Source: Struthidea cinerea (lineage: Eukaryota; Chordata; Aves; Passeriformes; Corcoracidae). Taken from it: a stretch of 64,000 bases of DNA. The DNA is taken from contig VZTI01000412.1 in the NCBI GenBank assembly GCA_013397865.1, positions 1,188,492-1,252,491 of the forward strand, read 5' to 3'. Position 1 is the first letter of the stretch, and every line of letters starts with the position of its first letter. Shown here one piece after another: positions 32,663-45,300 of the stretch. The translations under genes were made by a program, and so were the position numbers. A model generated the notes under the pieces. The model worked only from the letters and a program-made list of their open reading frames with translations. It was not told where the DNA came from and made no database searches.

Positions 32663-35600
32663 CACATTACTCCAGGTTGCATACTTAATAGAGTTATTTC
32701 CCAGATATCCCAGTGGTTATTTCTATTTATACTGTGTGAAGTTGTCATTTCTTTAAATGAAGATCCAAAATGGGTGGCAACTATCATGAAGCTGCTACAA
32801 CATGCAAGAGATGCACAAGGACACACTGCAAAATGTGACTACTGGCCATAAAGCTATTCTTGATGGGCCAACTATGGTCTACTTATTTCCTGAAGAAAAA
32901 CAGAAAACACTGGCATGTCAGCTCACCTCACAGTCAAAATTCAGCTGGACACTCTCAAGAGCTAAGGGTAATGTATTTCCCCTGGGATGAAGTATTTTAA
33001 AATACAGGTAATGGGAGACAACGTCCTTGGGTAGTAAGTTCCAGATCTGAATAAGGACGTACAAAAAACCTAAATCAAGACCTTCGTGCTTCCCTTAGTC
33101 TTTTAAGCTCAGTTTCTGGAAGCACTTCCCAAGGATGACTCGGTATCTGCAAAGTAATTGTTCTTCTCTGAGATATCCTTCAGGAGATACAGCAAGTACT
33201 GACGGATGGTGTGACAGAAATCTTACACCCTTTGTACCTGCTATGGAAGGGTTGACTTCTGCTGAGATTCCTAAATTACGGGGTCTAGAGAGGCCTGGCT
33301 GCTGCCACCCTGGAGCAGCACCAATTAGCCGAAAGTCGTGGTGGGAGGGAAGGAGGCAGCAGTGCCATGAGCAGACTGCACTGCCGCGTCCCTGCCACCT
33401 GTGCAGAGCAGGGCACTGTGCAGTACACTCCCACGCACACTCCCACTCCCAGATGGCCTCCACACAACCCTTCCAACATAAATTATTTTAGGATTTTAGC
33501 AATTAAGCCACAGAGCCCAGATTTTTGTCTCACAGTCAGGAGCGCAATTCTCTTTTTTTAAAAACCAGGAAAAAAAACCCTGAACAGACAAACGTCCCTG
33601 CCAAACTGAAAATAATGATAATAAAATATTCCTGTTTCTACAGCAAGCCACCTAAAGCATTCAAAATACTGCCCATGAGTTTGTTCTGCTGACAGCTCTG
33701 TGTTTACACCTGCTGCTTCTCCTTGTCCTGAGTCTGGCAGGAAACAAAAGCAGGAATGGAAATCAACTCTGTGCAGGCAAGTAGCTGAAATTAAGGGGAA
33801 GGAACAGTACAACAAAAGGCACATGCGGTGTCACCCCAATTTTTATTGCTGCTCACAGTGTAGAAGATGGCACTGGCACTCCAGTAATTCAGTGGAGGGG
33901 AAAAGGCAGCTACAGAGCTTCAGCCCAGTTTAGTGATGAGTTCCCTTAAGCACGAGAACCTATAACTCAGGACACTTTCTTTTCAAGACATTGATATTAG
34001 AGCACATCACCACATCTACCCTGCAAATCTATGTATTGAGGAGCTGGTTTTGCTTCAAACCTACTGAAGTGAGGCAAGAAACACAGTGAGTTGCAGGAGA
34101 GAATTCTCTCAATTCCTCTCCTTCCTGGAAAGAGAAGATTGGGCTGAAAGATTATTCAGATAAATGGAACTGTGTTAGAGATAGGGACCAGACCTTAGTA
34201 AGCCCTCAGGTAACCACTTGCATTTAAATGCCTGTAGCAGTAAGCTCCTGGCAGCCTAAACATTAAACAGACATTTCTGAAGCCTAGCACAGAGAGACAA
34301 GGGCTTTTATGCTTGCCTGCTTGCTTTTAATAGTGGATATACAATCCTTATATTATATAATTTACAATTTTCTCGAAGTCTTGAAAATTCTTATTGAAAA
34401 CTCAGTAAAAATCTGCATTGTCCATCGCATCCCATGACGCTGACTCAGAGACTGACAAAGTCACCAGGACCAGCTGTGTGTGCCCCATTCCCAACGCACA
34501 TGTGATTCCAGCTTCCCATAAGCCAGGCCTTGAGCTGCTGCAGTTCAGAGAGAGCTGTGCACAGGCAAAGGAAACATCTGTGCTGCCCTACACCAAAACA
34601 GCTCATCTGAACCACAGTGGCCCAGCCTCTCCCGATTCACCTCAGCCACCCCACCCCAAATCAGGCCTGGAGCCGTGACCCTGTGCTGCTCCCAGCATAA
34701 GTCACCCCATGACTCACAAGTCTCTGCTAGCTGATGCATCCTCCCATCTGCCAGAACGTGACCTGCTGTTTGACAGGGCTGCCAGGTCACCCCGACGAGT
34801 CACCGGCACAGCTGAATCACCCTCTTCCAGCACTGGCTGCTGTCATTGTCCCAGGTCCAACTCTGTCCTTGCCCTGGTGTCTCACCACATTGGCCTCTGT
34901 GGAGCTGGTATCGAGCTCCTGGAACCAACTAAGGCTGCATTACTGAGGGAAGGCTTTGGGAGAAAGGGTGTGAGCAGAGCTTTACGGGCAGAGGCTTTAC
35001 CTGCAAAATAAGGAGTCAAAAGTCAACAGAAGGCCAAACTTTACCATGAGCACAGATGCTCCTCCAAGCCTGTTAAAAGCAGACTTGTTAAAATTCTTTC
35101 AAATGGCTCTGTTAACTTCAGTAATTAAACCCCTAGGTCAGGCTTTCTTGAAAGAGGCAAGTCCCAGATCTCATGCTATCTCAGCAGTCCCACAGTACAG
35201 AGAGACGAGGAGCAAAAATAAACGTGAGTGACAGATTCACATCTGAGGCTGACATCTAGCTATAACATCAGGTAAGTGCAGGATCAACATGACTGAGAGG
35301 CATCAAAGGGGATGAGATATTGTGCGGGACCAATTCTTCTCTCCTCCAAAGGCAAAAGGTATTTTTAAAAAGGCTCAAGAACCAAAGGACAAAAAAATCC
35401 AGGCTACAACCTTTTTTAAAAAAAGACTATGCTTTCAAACTGGACTTTATGCAGAGGAGTAGCCTTGTGACACTGAAAGGACTAAAAATGGCACAACTGA
35501 ACACAGAACTCTCTTTTCTATATTCAGCTCGGCCCCACAGTTCTGTATACCAGATCACTCAGGTTTGTGTTCTCCTACCTCCAGGCTGTTTGCCCTTGCT

Positions 35601-35799
35601 CCTTAATCTCCAGATACATCTCTGATCCTCATGCCATGCTGTCAGGAACGAGCAGCACAAGGCTGGGCTAACATTTCTTTTCCTTTCTAGCCAGCAATAA
35701 TACAAATCACACCTTTACAGCTTTTCCAGCACTGCTTGCCCATTTATTTCTCAATACATTTTACCCAGGCTTGCCCAAATTTGCACTTCCTGGCAGACA

Positions 35800-35941
35800 T
35801 GAATAGTGAAGTGAATCAAATACCAGGCTGAGAATATTGAAAAGAAATGTTTCAATACCAGTAATTTTTGTGAATAGGGAAGTAAATCAAACATTAGGCT
35901 GTGAATACAGCAAGGAAAACATTTCAATACCAGTAATTTTT
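35800..35941 (+). repeat. Tandem duplication, 2 x 71 bp
   Basis: Two adjacent copies, 35800-35870 and 35871-35941, both exactly 71 bp. Both start TGAATAG.GAAGT.AATCAAA and end TTTCAATACCAGTAATTTTT or nearly so. The last 20 bases are identical and the middle is more diverged (AGAATATTGAAAAGAAATG versus TGAATACAGCAAGGAAAAC). No known repeat family is recognised. Confidence 0.92.
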
Positions 35942-36323
35942 GCATTCAAGCTGGAAAAAAACAGGATGGAAAACACTTACTGCCCGAGTTTTACAAAAAA
36001 GTGTGGCTTCTCTCTACCACCCTCAGTGCAAACCATGTATTTTGGGAACAGTCAGCTATTTCCATTGCTCTCAGCTGGTATCTTCCATGCCGTAACTCGG
36101 CCTCTGCTGAGAAGTTTGCTGACCTCGCATCCTGTTTAGAGCAGTCGCTCTGTCAGTCAGTCACTGTCATCAACGTGGCACAGCAGAACCACCACCATCA
36201 CTTTTTGCAAGCCTTCTCCTTCCTCCCTGAGAGCCGTGAGAGCCAAGCCCGGAGCACACCCCTTCCAGGGGAAGAACAACGTGCTGGTTCCTGCAGCTCA
36301 GCAAAGGACGACTTCTAAACGTT

Positions 36324-36339
36324 AAAAAAAAAAAAAAAA
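36324..36339 (+). repeat. Poly-A run
   Basis: Sixteen consecutive A after CTAAACGTT. No SINE or LINE tail was recognised before it. Confidence 0.9.
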
Positions 36340-36514
36340 GGCTGTGCCATCACAAATGGCCATTTTGGGGCATAAGCTGGAGTTGGGCACATCTTATCTT
36401 CATGTCAGCAACGTACACATTCTGGAGAATATCCGTAAGAGAGATGGGAGTCTGGCCAAACACAGGGAGGGCCTTTGCTAAGATGACAGGATGAGGCGCT
36501 TAAGCGTATGTATT

Positions 36515-36600
36515 TGAAGATGAGAAGGCTACAGGGGGGATCTTCTTGTGCTCTGTAAGTACCTTAAGGGGGATCACAAGGATCTGGTGGGCAGATAAAT
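36515..36600 (+). mobile_element. Short internal CR1 fragment
   Basis: GAAGATGAGAAGGCTACAGG, GGGGATCTTCTTGTGCTCTG, TAAGTACCTTAAGGGGGATC follows the CR1 segment that encodes the end of the reverse-transcriptase ORF (the GAGAAG..CTCAGGGGGGATCT region). Neither a 3' end nor an RT core is present here. A CR1 3' end in the same orientation lies about 800 bp to the right (37380), so the two could be parts of one interrupted copy. Confidence 0.6.
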
Positions 36601-37379
36601 TTGAACTAAGCAGCAACAGAACAACATGTGGACAATCCCAGGCTTTAAAATAGAAGTAATTTGTATTAAACAAAACCACGGTGGTTTAGCCAAAGTGGGC
36701 TGCTATCTAGCCATGTGGGATTTTTTTTTGGTCCAGGAGACTTCTGCAGCACATAAATAATGCAGTAGTCAAGAAAATAAACACAGATTGCTTGGATAGC
36801 AGTGATATCTATGGATATGTATGGGATTAGATGCTCAAACACAATAGTTTTGCTCATGCATACAGGGTTTATGTTTAGCATCAGTAAGGAATATCCTTTT
36901 CTCAGGTTACTACATGGAGATGGAGACACAGCAGCTTGTGGTGAAAAAAATGGATATAGCCTTAATAAACAGATGATGTGGAATATTTTTCTAGCACCCA
37001 GTTGTACAGAAAAATTTCTAACACACAGACAGAAACATCAAAGACACGCTTATTGTATCATCCCTAAATGACAGAATAGGAGAGCAAGAAAAGTTGAAGC
37101 GTCTCTCACCTGACTGTCAAAGTCTAAACCTCAGGGGTGTAAAGACTCCATCACACAGAGCCTGCTTACTCACAGAGGGCCACTGTCTCCTCTGCCAACA
37201 CTGAACACTGCGGCATGATCAAAACACCCCAATCTTTCCTTAACTGCACCTTGCAGGATCAAAACACCCCAATCTTTCTTCAACTGCGCCTTGCAGATGT
37301 TCTTAACATACTTTGAGTGAATTGTCAATGTCCAGCCTGCGCTGTGAAGTAAAAGCAGAAAAAAAATCTTGAAGCCTAT
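36601..37379. other. Stretch between two CR1 pieces; 40-bp duplication inside
   Basis: Non-coding sequence with no gene. It contains the 2 x 40 bp duplication at 37217-37296. If the flanking CR1 pieces are one element, this would be inserted or rearranged DNA, but the two pieces could equally be independent. Confidence 0.35.
37217..37296 (+). repeat. Tandem duplication, 2 x 40 bp
   Basis: Copies 37217-37256 and 37257-37296, each beginning GATCAAAACACCCCAATCTT and ending CCTTGCAG, with three differences in 40 positions. Such high identity suggests a recent slippage or unequal-exchange event. Confidence 0.95.
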
Positions 37380-37625
37380 CATAAGGTCTAATGGTTTTAA
37401 ACTAAGAGGGGGCTGATTTAGATTAGACATGAAGAAGATGCTTTTTGTGATGAAACACCTGGCACAGGTTTCCCAGAGAGGTGGTGGATGCTCCATCCCT
37501 GGAAACATTCCAGGCCAAGTTGGATGGGGCTCCGAGCAACCTGCTCTAGTTGGAGACGTCCCTGCTCATTGCAGGGGTTGGACTAGATGACCTCTAAAAC
37601 CCCTTCCAACCCAAACCTGTTATTT
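37380..37625 (+). mobile_element. CR1 LINE 3' fragment
   Basis: ATGGTTTTAAACTAAGAGGG, GATTTAGATTAGACATGAAG, GGCACAGGTTTCCCAGAGAG, GATGCTCCATCCCTGGAAAC, GGTTGGACTAGATGACCTCT and CCTTCCAACCCAAACC appear in canonical CR1 order. The octamer tail is degraded to a T-rich end. Confidence 0.93.
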
Positions 37626-40600
37626 TTCCCCTCTCAAAAACCACAACAGGCTGAAAATATTACGTGCCATGTGCAGAGTGACTTACTGGAACGCCTTCTG
37701 AAGAGAAAGTCTTGCCAGTGGCCAAAAGCTGGTGTTTTATTTTTATTGAACTGGGAGTTTTATGTCGCCTCCCTGCACCCGTTGAGATGAAATTTGAATC
37801 TGCTGCTGCCGTTTCACCTCGGGTGCCTTGACTTTCTTGTACTAAACAGGAAGCCCTTGTCAATACAAAACTATTTGCACTGGCCTCACTAGCCTGTGCT
37901 GTGTCTAGATAATTCAGCCTAATGAGGGATTATTTCCTGTGTTCGTGGCTGACAACACCCAAAGACATTCTGGGACTGTGCGGTGATAAAAACTGAACTA
38001 TATTAAGCCGAAAGCACGGAGCTGTTAATTTTAAATAGAGAATAGAAGAGAGAATGGATACTGCTCCACACCATCCAAAAGTCACTGAGATTCGTGCTTG
38101 AGCCAGGAAATAAAAACAAAAGCAGGCTTTCTGGTTTAGGACTGACATCTTCACTAAACCCACTGAGCTCCATAAGCTTACCTATGTGTTCAAGTGCAGA
38201 GGGGTAGCAGAAGCAATGTGTGGGCGATTACAGGCGAATGAGAGCGTGACTTCTGTCCTCAGTGCATGCAGCTGGACTAATTCTCTTCCTAATGTGCAAC
38301 AACAAAGGTCAGTCCAAACAAAAGATAAGGATCAAATCTGGCAAAACTAACCAGTCTCACCCGCAGGGGGCTGCTGGAAGAAGCAGGCTTGTCACAGGAG
38401 TGACACAGGCTCTCTCACAGGCACCTGGTGAGTGTGAGGTGAGGTACAGCCTTTCCTTGCTCCACCAAAGGCGGTTGAGACCAGACCTAAGCCAGTGGAT
38501 TTAATAATAAATATCACATATTATACATAATACACATATTAATATCATATTAATTTCATTTATTTCCCCATTTCAGACTATGGGCCAGTTGTCCAGCGTC
38601 TCATGTGGACATTATGGATGACTGACTTGCTCACCAGCAACTAAATCAGATGGGCTTGAGCCAATATGCTGCACACTGTAGCATATTTATAGCCTTTGGG
38701 ATGTATCAGTGAACCATCCCTCTATGGACCAGAAATACCCACTGAGCTTGAAGAAGAAAGATGGCCCTGTATGAACAAGTCTATGTATGTTCCAGATGAA
38801 GGAAATGAAGAGTGGCAATGCAGCACCTCCCATAATTCCAGCCAGCTGTCAGTCCAGCTAGGAAAACAACAGATCAAAAGCAAGCCATTTTTTCCTTGTG
38901 CATTCATGCATAGAAGACATTTTCTTATCTAATTCGTTCCATTTTACAGTATCATCATTAAGATATGCAGTTTATTAAAGCCAAACCAGATACTTCAGTT
39001 ATTCTCCATCCACATATTCTCTTCACTAGTCTTTATAGGAGTTTGAAGGCTGCCCATCATTTCTAGCTGCACTGCTGTTCACTTCTACAAAAAAACAATT
39101 AGAGAGCTGCATGAGACATGGATTTAAAGAACCCAAACCCTGAACTTTGTAATACAGTTGTTGGGCCACCTCCTTGGACGAAGTACAGTGTTTCAGACTT
39201 GTAGGAGCATCTTCAGGTCTACTTAGAAAAGAATGGGAGTCTGATGGCCCAGCCTCTGGGCAAGCAGCTGGGCAGCTCTATTAAAAATACTCTGTTTACT
39301 CGAGGAGAACCTGACAGGTTAATGAAACAGGAAAAGCACAACAGCCCAGGGAACACACAATTTCATCCCACCTCCCATCAGCTGTTACTATGCAAAACTG
39401 GCACTAAAGCTAAAAAAGCACCACATAAGCTTAATTCCTTCCCATATTTTTGATGGATGTGACTATTTCTTTCAACTGCACACGGCATTTTCTCTACTTT
39501 TTTTCTGTAGTTTCTACACATCATTCTCTAGTGGCTGTTTCCAAGGCAATTCCACTCTAGAATTTCAGTGGTTTGAAGGAACTTGCAGGGTTCAGTCATA
39601 TAAGGCAGGCCGAGTTGGTCTACAATCCCACTGCTGAAGCAATTCTGAGTGTAAAAAGCTGAAAAGTGAAAGCATCAAATAAAAAAAAATAGCACGAGTC
39701 TTGTTGTACCTTCAAAGCACAACAACAGATGCCCAGGATGCTTGAAGGCTGTATTAGTTGAGAAGTTAGCTTGAGAAAAATCGCCTTGCATGTAACACAG
39801 ATCTATCTAGGACACAGGGTGGACACAGAAGGAATGATTATTTGAAGAAGATATGATTATGCTGAAAGCCAGGACCAGCTACAACTCCCTTTGCCATCAA
39901 AGGGGAGAAACAGCACTGCTACAGCACACTGAGATCATCCAACGGTGTGTACCTAAAATAGTTCAGGTGAATCACATCCTAAAAATGCTTATTTCTGCTC
40001 TTTAACTATAAAAGGAGCCCTAAGGCAGTCAGTTCAACTGAATATGTCTAGGCTGCAAAGGTTTAAAGAAAGATTAATTCATTTCTCATTAAAAGTGATT
40101 CCATCCAGAATCACAGAAAGTTCCTTTAAGTTATGCAGCAGTGAGATACCTGAGGAAATTACTACCCTGAAACTGGAAATGGGGTCTACCTTCTTCATAA
40201 TAAAAGTAGCTATCAGACCTCTTTGTCCATGTCTAAAATTGAAAAAAATTAAATTATCACAGTATTGCTACACCAAAAAGGCAATTACCAATATGTAAGA
40301 AACCAGATTACTTGATTCTACTAAAGGAAAATTCCCACAGTGAAGCTACAATATCCACTCTCATAAAATAAATGACAGGAGTTATAAAGGAGAAAACAGA
40401 ACAATACTCTATGTAGCTGTTGACTGTTTCTTCAAGATAAACTCAGTTCTTAATGCAGAACTGTGCACCTCACAACAAATGCAGATAAAAGGGTAAGAAG
40501 TGAAGAGCACCCAACCAGAAGCCCTCGGCTCTACAGCAAGGTCAGTGAATGTGGAGAGAACATTGCTGCCGTTCATGCTGCATGTTTCAATCCAGTCTCC

Positions 40601-42222
40601 AGATTCCAAACCTGGTAGCTCTCACAAGCATGAAATTTCCCAAGTACTAGGACAATTAAAAAATGCTACTAGGAAGAAAAATACACTTGACTGCACATGC
40701 CTGGTTAATTCCCAGAAGCCCTGCTTCTCTCTTTTTGGATGCTGGAGCCTGTTCCTGTAATTCAAAAGTAAACAATTATTCAGGAAGGCTATTCAGGCAG
40801 AAATCAAACTGGAAACGTCCGAGGAGCACGCACTGGTCCGTCAGCTCCCCAGCAAACCCTCTGACTCATCCGGGGAGTCTCTGGGCCAACAGGCAGCACA
40901 TGCTTTCGTTTTCACAAAGTGCACTGGACTCGTCAGGCTGCACGAGGGAAAAGCATCCAGCCTCTGCACATCAAAAGCAGGGACCTTGGAATGATGAACA
41001 GCCACCAGCAGCCTGCTGACAAGGCAGTCAGCCTACAGATACCAAGTCAGGCTTACTAACCCAGCTCAGTTCAGCCCAGGGATCTGCTCAAACCTCTGCC
41101 ACCAGCAAGGACTTTTGCCTTCTAAGGGCCTGGCTCACCTCAAGCAGTCTGTTTGATGCTCTTCCTAACTTGCGGGAGGAAGGAAAGGGTGGAAGAGGCT
41201 TTCATCCCCTCAAAACAATAGACTATGAACCAACCAGAATATTTTCTATTTTACCAGAGTTAAAAATGATGCTCCACACAGACAAACAGAAAGTGCAGCG
41301 CTCTCATTTCAGAGTCTGACAGAGCAGAGAAAGGACAGTGAGGATTTGGGGAGCCTCTGCCAAGTTCAGTCCCATCACGCAAAGTCCTCACTCCCAAGAA
41401 TTCCTAGGCAGCTGGCAAGAGAGCACACTGACACTAGGCAAGGAAACAGAGGTGAGACTTCCCTGACATCGCTTGCACAGGCTAAAAGCAATCAGCTCCT
41501 ATTTCTATTTTGAGCTCTTCCAATCCCAGCTTGTCGTGGGCTGCTTGTAGAATCACTGCCAACAGCCCAAAACCGTGTGAGCTTGTTATGATAGGTTGCA
41601 ATTAGCAATTTGGGAAAAGCCACGACAAAGGCTGCTCTGCAAAGGGCCACAGGGGAAGCCCTGACTGCAACTCAGGATTGAGGGGCAGTACCCAGCACCT
41701 GCAATGCTGCATTTTTAGGTACCAATGAACTTCCATCTTGAGCAGAAATTGCCCATTCACTTAAAGCTGCTGTTTCCCTGGGGACAAGGAAAAACCAGAC
41801 CCTGCCAGCTTTATCTCTGCTCATGAATCACATCCCAATCTTTCTAGTCTCCTTGACTACAGCTAAATAAAACAGGGGCAGGAATCGTTCGCTGGCCGTT
41901 AAGTGCCTGAAATAAGGCGACGACTGCATTGCAGCTGGGAAGTTTTATGGCAGGAAATATTGGGATGTGTGTTTCATGCCCTGGGTTGTGGCATAAAGGG
42001 CATCAAGGGGTGCCTGAGGCTTCAAGACATGTTGAGTTAGTGCTAGAGGATAGAGCAGGATGAAAGGAGCCAAGGAAAACCGGTCTTTGGTGGGTGTTGC
42101 CACAGCACATCAGAGGGATGAACTGCCACAGGACCTGGTTAACGGGGGGGATGGACAACTGGCAGCACCATGGCTAAGTTCACTTATTTATCAGCACAAA
42201 CATAGCCTGCACGAGCACAAAT
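37626..42222. other. Non-coding stretch; no gene seen
   Basis: AT-rich sequence with an A/T-only-like patch at about 38498-38565 (ATATTAATATCATATTAAT). TAATGAGGGATTA at about 37920-37932 contains a bicoid/OTX-type GGATTA core. Open frames reach about 118 codons and have no recognisable domain. Confidence 0.4.
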
Positions 42223-42274
42223 CAATGATCCTTGAGGGTCCCTTCCAACTCAGAATATTCCATGAGTCTGTGAC
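42223..42274 (+). mobile_element. CR1/SINE-type tail fragment
   Basis: CAATGATCCTTGAGGGTCCC, TTCCAACTCAGAATATTCCA, TGAGTCTGTGA is the terminal 50 bp or so of a CR1 or CR1-tailed SINE, with no recognisable body upstream. Confidence 0.85.
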
Positions 42275-42298
42275 CAAAACAACAGACCACCTCCCACA

Positions 42299-42351
42299 AG
42301 TTGGACTCGATCTTTACAGGTCCCTTCCAACTCAGGATACTCTACGTTTCT
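42299..42351 (+). mobile_element. Second CR1/SINE-type tail fragment
   Basis: AGTTGGACTCGATCTTTACA, GGTCCCTTCCAACTCAGGAT, ACTCTACG matches the CR1 terminal segment again, 25 bp after the previous tail and in the same orientation. The octamer is degraded. Confidence 0.8.
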
Positions 42352-45300
42352 AAATCTGAAGATGAGACTGATGGACATGGGGACCTGAACTCCCACAAGT
42401 GATGGTGAGCAAGGAAAACCTGGCTACTGAACTAACACCTGGCCCCCCAGAATCCCAAAGTAATTATTGCTTACTGGGTTGAATAGCTCCCATTGCAGAC
42501 ACTGCCTCGTGCAGTGCTTCAGTTTCATTTCAGTTGCAGGGTCTCATCAGCCACTTCAACGCACATCAACAACAGCCTCCAAAGTCTGAGGTGACAACCA
42601 CCCCTCCCCTCAAGAAACAATTATCTGAATCAGTTTTCACATCACTGAAGGGGCAAAACACTGACTGTGTTTCCTCCTGTTCTGAAGCTCAGTAGTTTAT
42701 TCCTATTTCAAATAAATCCAAAAGGGCAAAACCATGTTTTTGTTGAACTCCAGAAAGATAAAACCTACTACTCTTCACCATCCACATCAGTAAGTCTTTG
42801 TACACAAACTAAATGGAGAATGTAAAGCCTCAGAGCAGGAAAACAGGATCATAAAGGGATTTTGGAGGAAAACTAATTCCAAAGAGCAAGTTGCACACAA
42901 CTGTCCTACACTGCCCTTGCGTAATTAAGTCTGTATCCATGGAAAACTAGTACTGCATGAATGAAGCAACCTCCTGAGAAACAACTGCATGAAGACTAAT
43001 AAAACAGGACATGTCAAAATTAATGCCAGGAAATCTCTAAATCTTTGCCATATATTTTACAACATGTTTGCCCACGGTTGACCCCAGCGCAATATTTATA
43101 AAATACAACTGCCAGAGAGCTGCAGCACTTCCTGTCAGCAGTCCCAAGGTGGTATGCAAGCTGGAGTTTTTCAGCTCAGTGTTGAATCCTGGGACTTTTC
43201 AGGATAGAGTCGACCCTCAGGAACACTTGCAAGTTTTCAAACTCAGACCTAAGGCTGTCACGGCTGTGCTTTCATCAGTCTACAGAGAACAGACCGACAC
43301 AATAATTTTGAATATTAACTGATCCCTCTAATTTATAAAATATAGTTCAAATCCACACACCCTAGAAGCAACAGACCCCCATGGCAGCACACTGAGTTAC
43401 TTGCTCTCAGCCAAGAGTCTAACTATAAAGGACAACAATCCTGCTTCAGTGTCACAGGGAACTATTTGTCACTGGAGCTCATTGCAAATGCACAGAAACA
43501 TGGAAGTTAATACTATCCTGAAAACCATGCCAGAATGTGTGGAGCCTGACAGCCACTTTTGGCATCTGAGATGCTCAGAGGGAATGCCCTGCTTTTATAA
43601 ACCAAGTGTGGCTCCTGGATCCCAGTGCTTTTTTTTTTCCAAGTGAAAGCATTATGCATTTCAGCAGAAGGAGCTCACTTTTATAGCTGCTGTGAAGTAA
43701 ATTAACAAAGGTCTCTCAGAGAGAGTAAACATAAGCTCCATCAAATAAATACTCCCAAACTGTTGCAGTACAAGTATTATTTTCAATGAAAGAAATGAAA
43801 GTCTTTTCTTGCAATAGAGAAAGATAAAATGTTCTGGGATGTCATCCAGAGGGCTTGGAGGGATCATGTATCCAGGTTACATGGATCTAAGTAAGGTTAC
43901 TTTGTTTCAAAAAAAAAAAAATTAAAGATGATCCAAAAGAAATACAAATTTTATTAGGTTGGAATTCCCATGTTCCTGCAGGGAAATGTCGAAAAATAGG
44001 CTCCCATAATTCTTATCCTTCTTACAGTACAGCACTGACTCTTACAGATTCAGAGGGTTTTTTTCAGAGGAGTGAGCATAATTGTGCCGACTGTAAAAGA
44101 CCAGCTACAAAACCCCACTCAAAACTCTGCACTGCCCTAAGAGCTCTGTGAGTGAGCGGATTGCATCTGCTGTTCAGCTGCTTAAGCACTGTGACAGTGA
44201 GAGTGCCTCCCACAATAATTCCCTCCAATGCTGGTTCATTCCTGACCAGGTAGGCCAACTTTTAATTTCTCAGTAGGCCATCCAGCATCAACACTTTACC
44301 TGGAAAGAATCTTTTCAACAGTCTTATTCCAGAGACCGAGCTCTTCTTTAACTCAGATTTTTCAAAATCCACTCAGTGTTGCAAACTTATTTTTCACACT
44401 GGACTGTGTGCTTCTAGTGGTTGTTTAGAGATCATAAATGCAACAGCTACAGCTATAATAACAGCTATAATAGCTATATAGACCTAGTTAAGAAAACACA
44501 GTCTGAGGGACTGCATTCTATCCAAAGCACCCTAACAAAGTCCACAGTGCTGAATTTTTTCAGAAATCATTATCTGGATTATCAGACTATCTTTTTTTTC
44601 TTTTCTTTGTGGATTTGACTGTCAGTGTTGTCACAGAATATGAGGAAATCATCAGCCATCCTGCAAGTGACAAAAACACCAGGCAAACAGACACCAATCC
44701 CCTTCCCTCTTGGGGGTGCACAATGCCACCCCTTCCTCTCCTCCTCTGCAGTTCACACATGCAGGTTGAGGTGTCCTCCTGCACCTCTGTTTCAGCCAGT
44801 GCATGCAACAGCTGAGTTCAGTATCTTCACAAAGTCCTTAAGATTGCCTGAATGGCAGTAATTGTATTACACTGAGCCTGTTTTGACCAGCACCAAGTGT
44901 GAAATTTTGTCACACGATTAATACACCCCTTTGCCACAGGAACGAACAGCACAGCAATTGAAAATGTTTCCTAGAGAGCAGAGACGTTGTCTCAGCTGCA
45001 GACTTCCCTCTCTCCATCCCCAGAGTCAGAGGCTGGAAGTGTTATCTCATGGAGCAACAGGGACTCCTAAACACATGGCAAGCCGGGTCATCCGAGGGCA
45101 AGTCTGTTTCAATTACTTTTTATTTTAAAACCCCAAAGCCCTTTGCTGTGCAGTGCTGTACTTTCTGACTTTGTCACAGGATAGCTGCTACAATTTCTAG
45201 GTCAGTAGGACTCCAGCACTGCCCTTGGGCTGTATTTTCACAAGGCTCAATACAGTTAACATGTCAGACACACCACAGTAAATAGCTCCTATTGTCTGTT

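Larger units (their letters stand above)
30887..36514. other. Non-coding stretch; no gene seen
   Basis: Unique-looking sequence with a 17-base T run (32646-32662), a 16-base A run (36324-36339), a 71-bp tandem duplication (35800-35941) and one enhancer-like block near 31885-32210, all entered separately. Open frames reach about 120 codons, some on both strands of the same DNA (33095-33491), with no recognisable domain. Confidence 0.4.
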
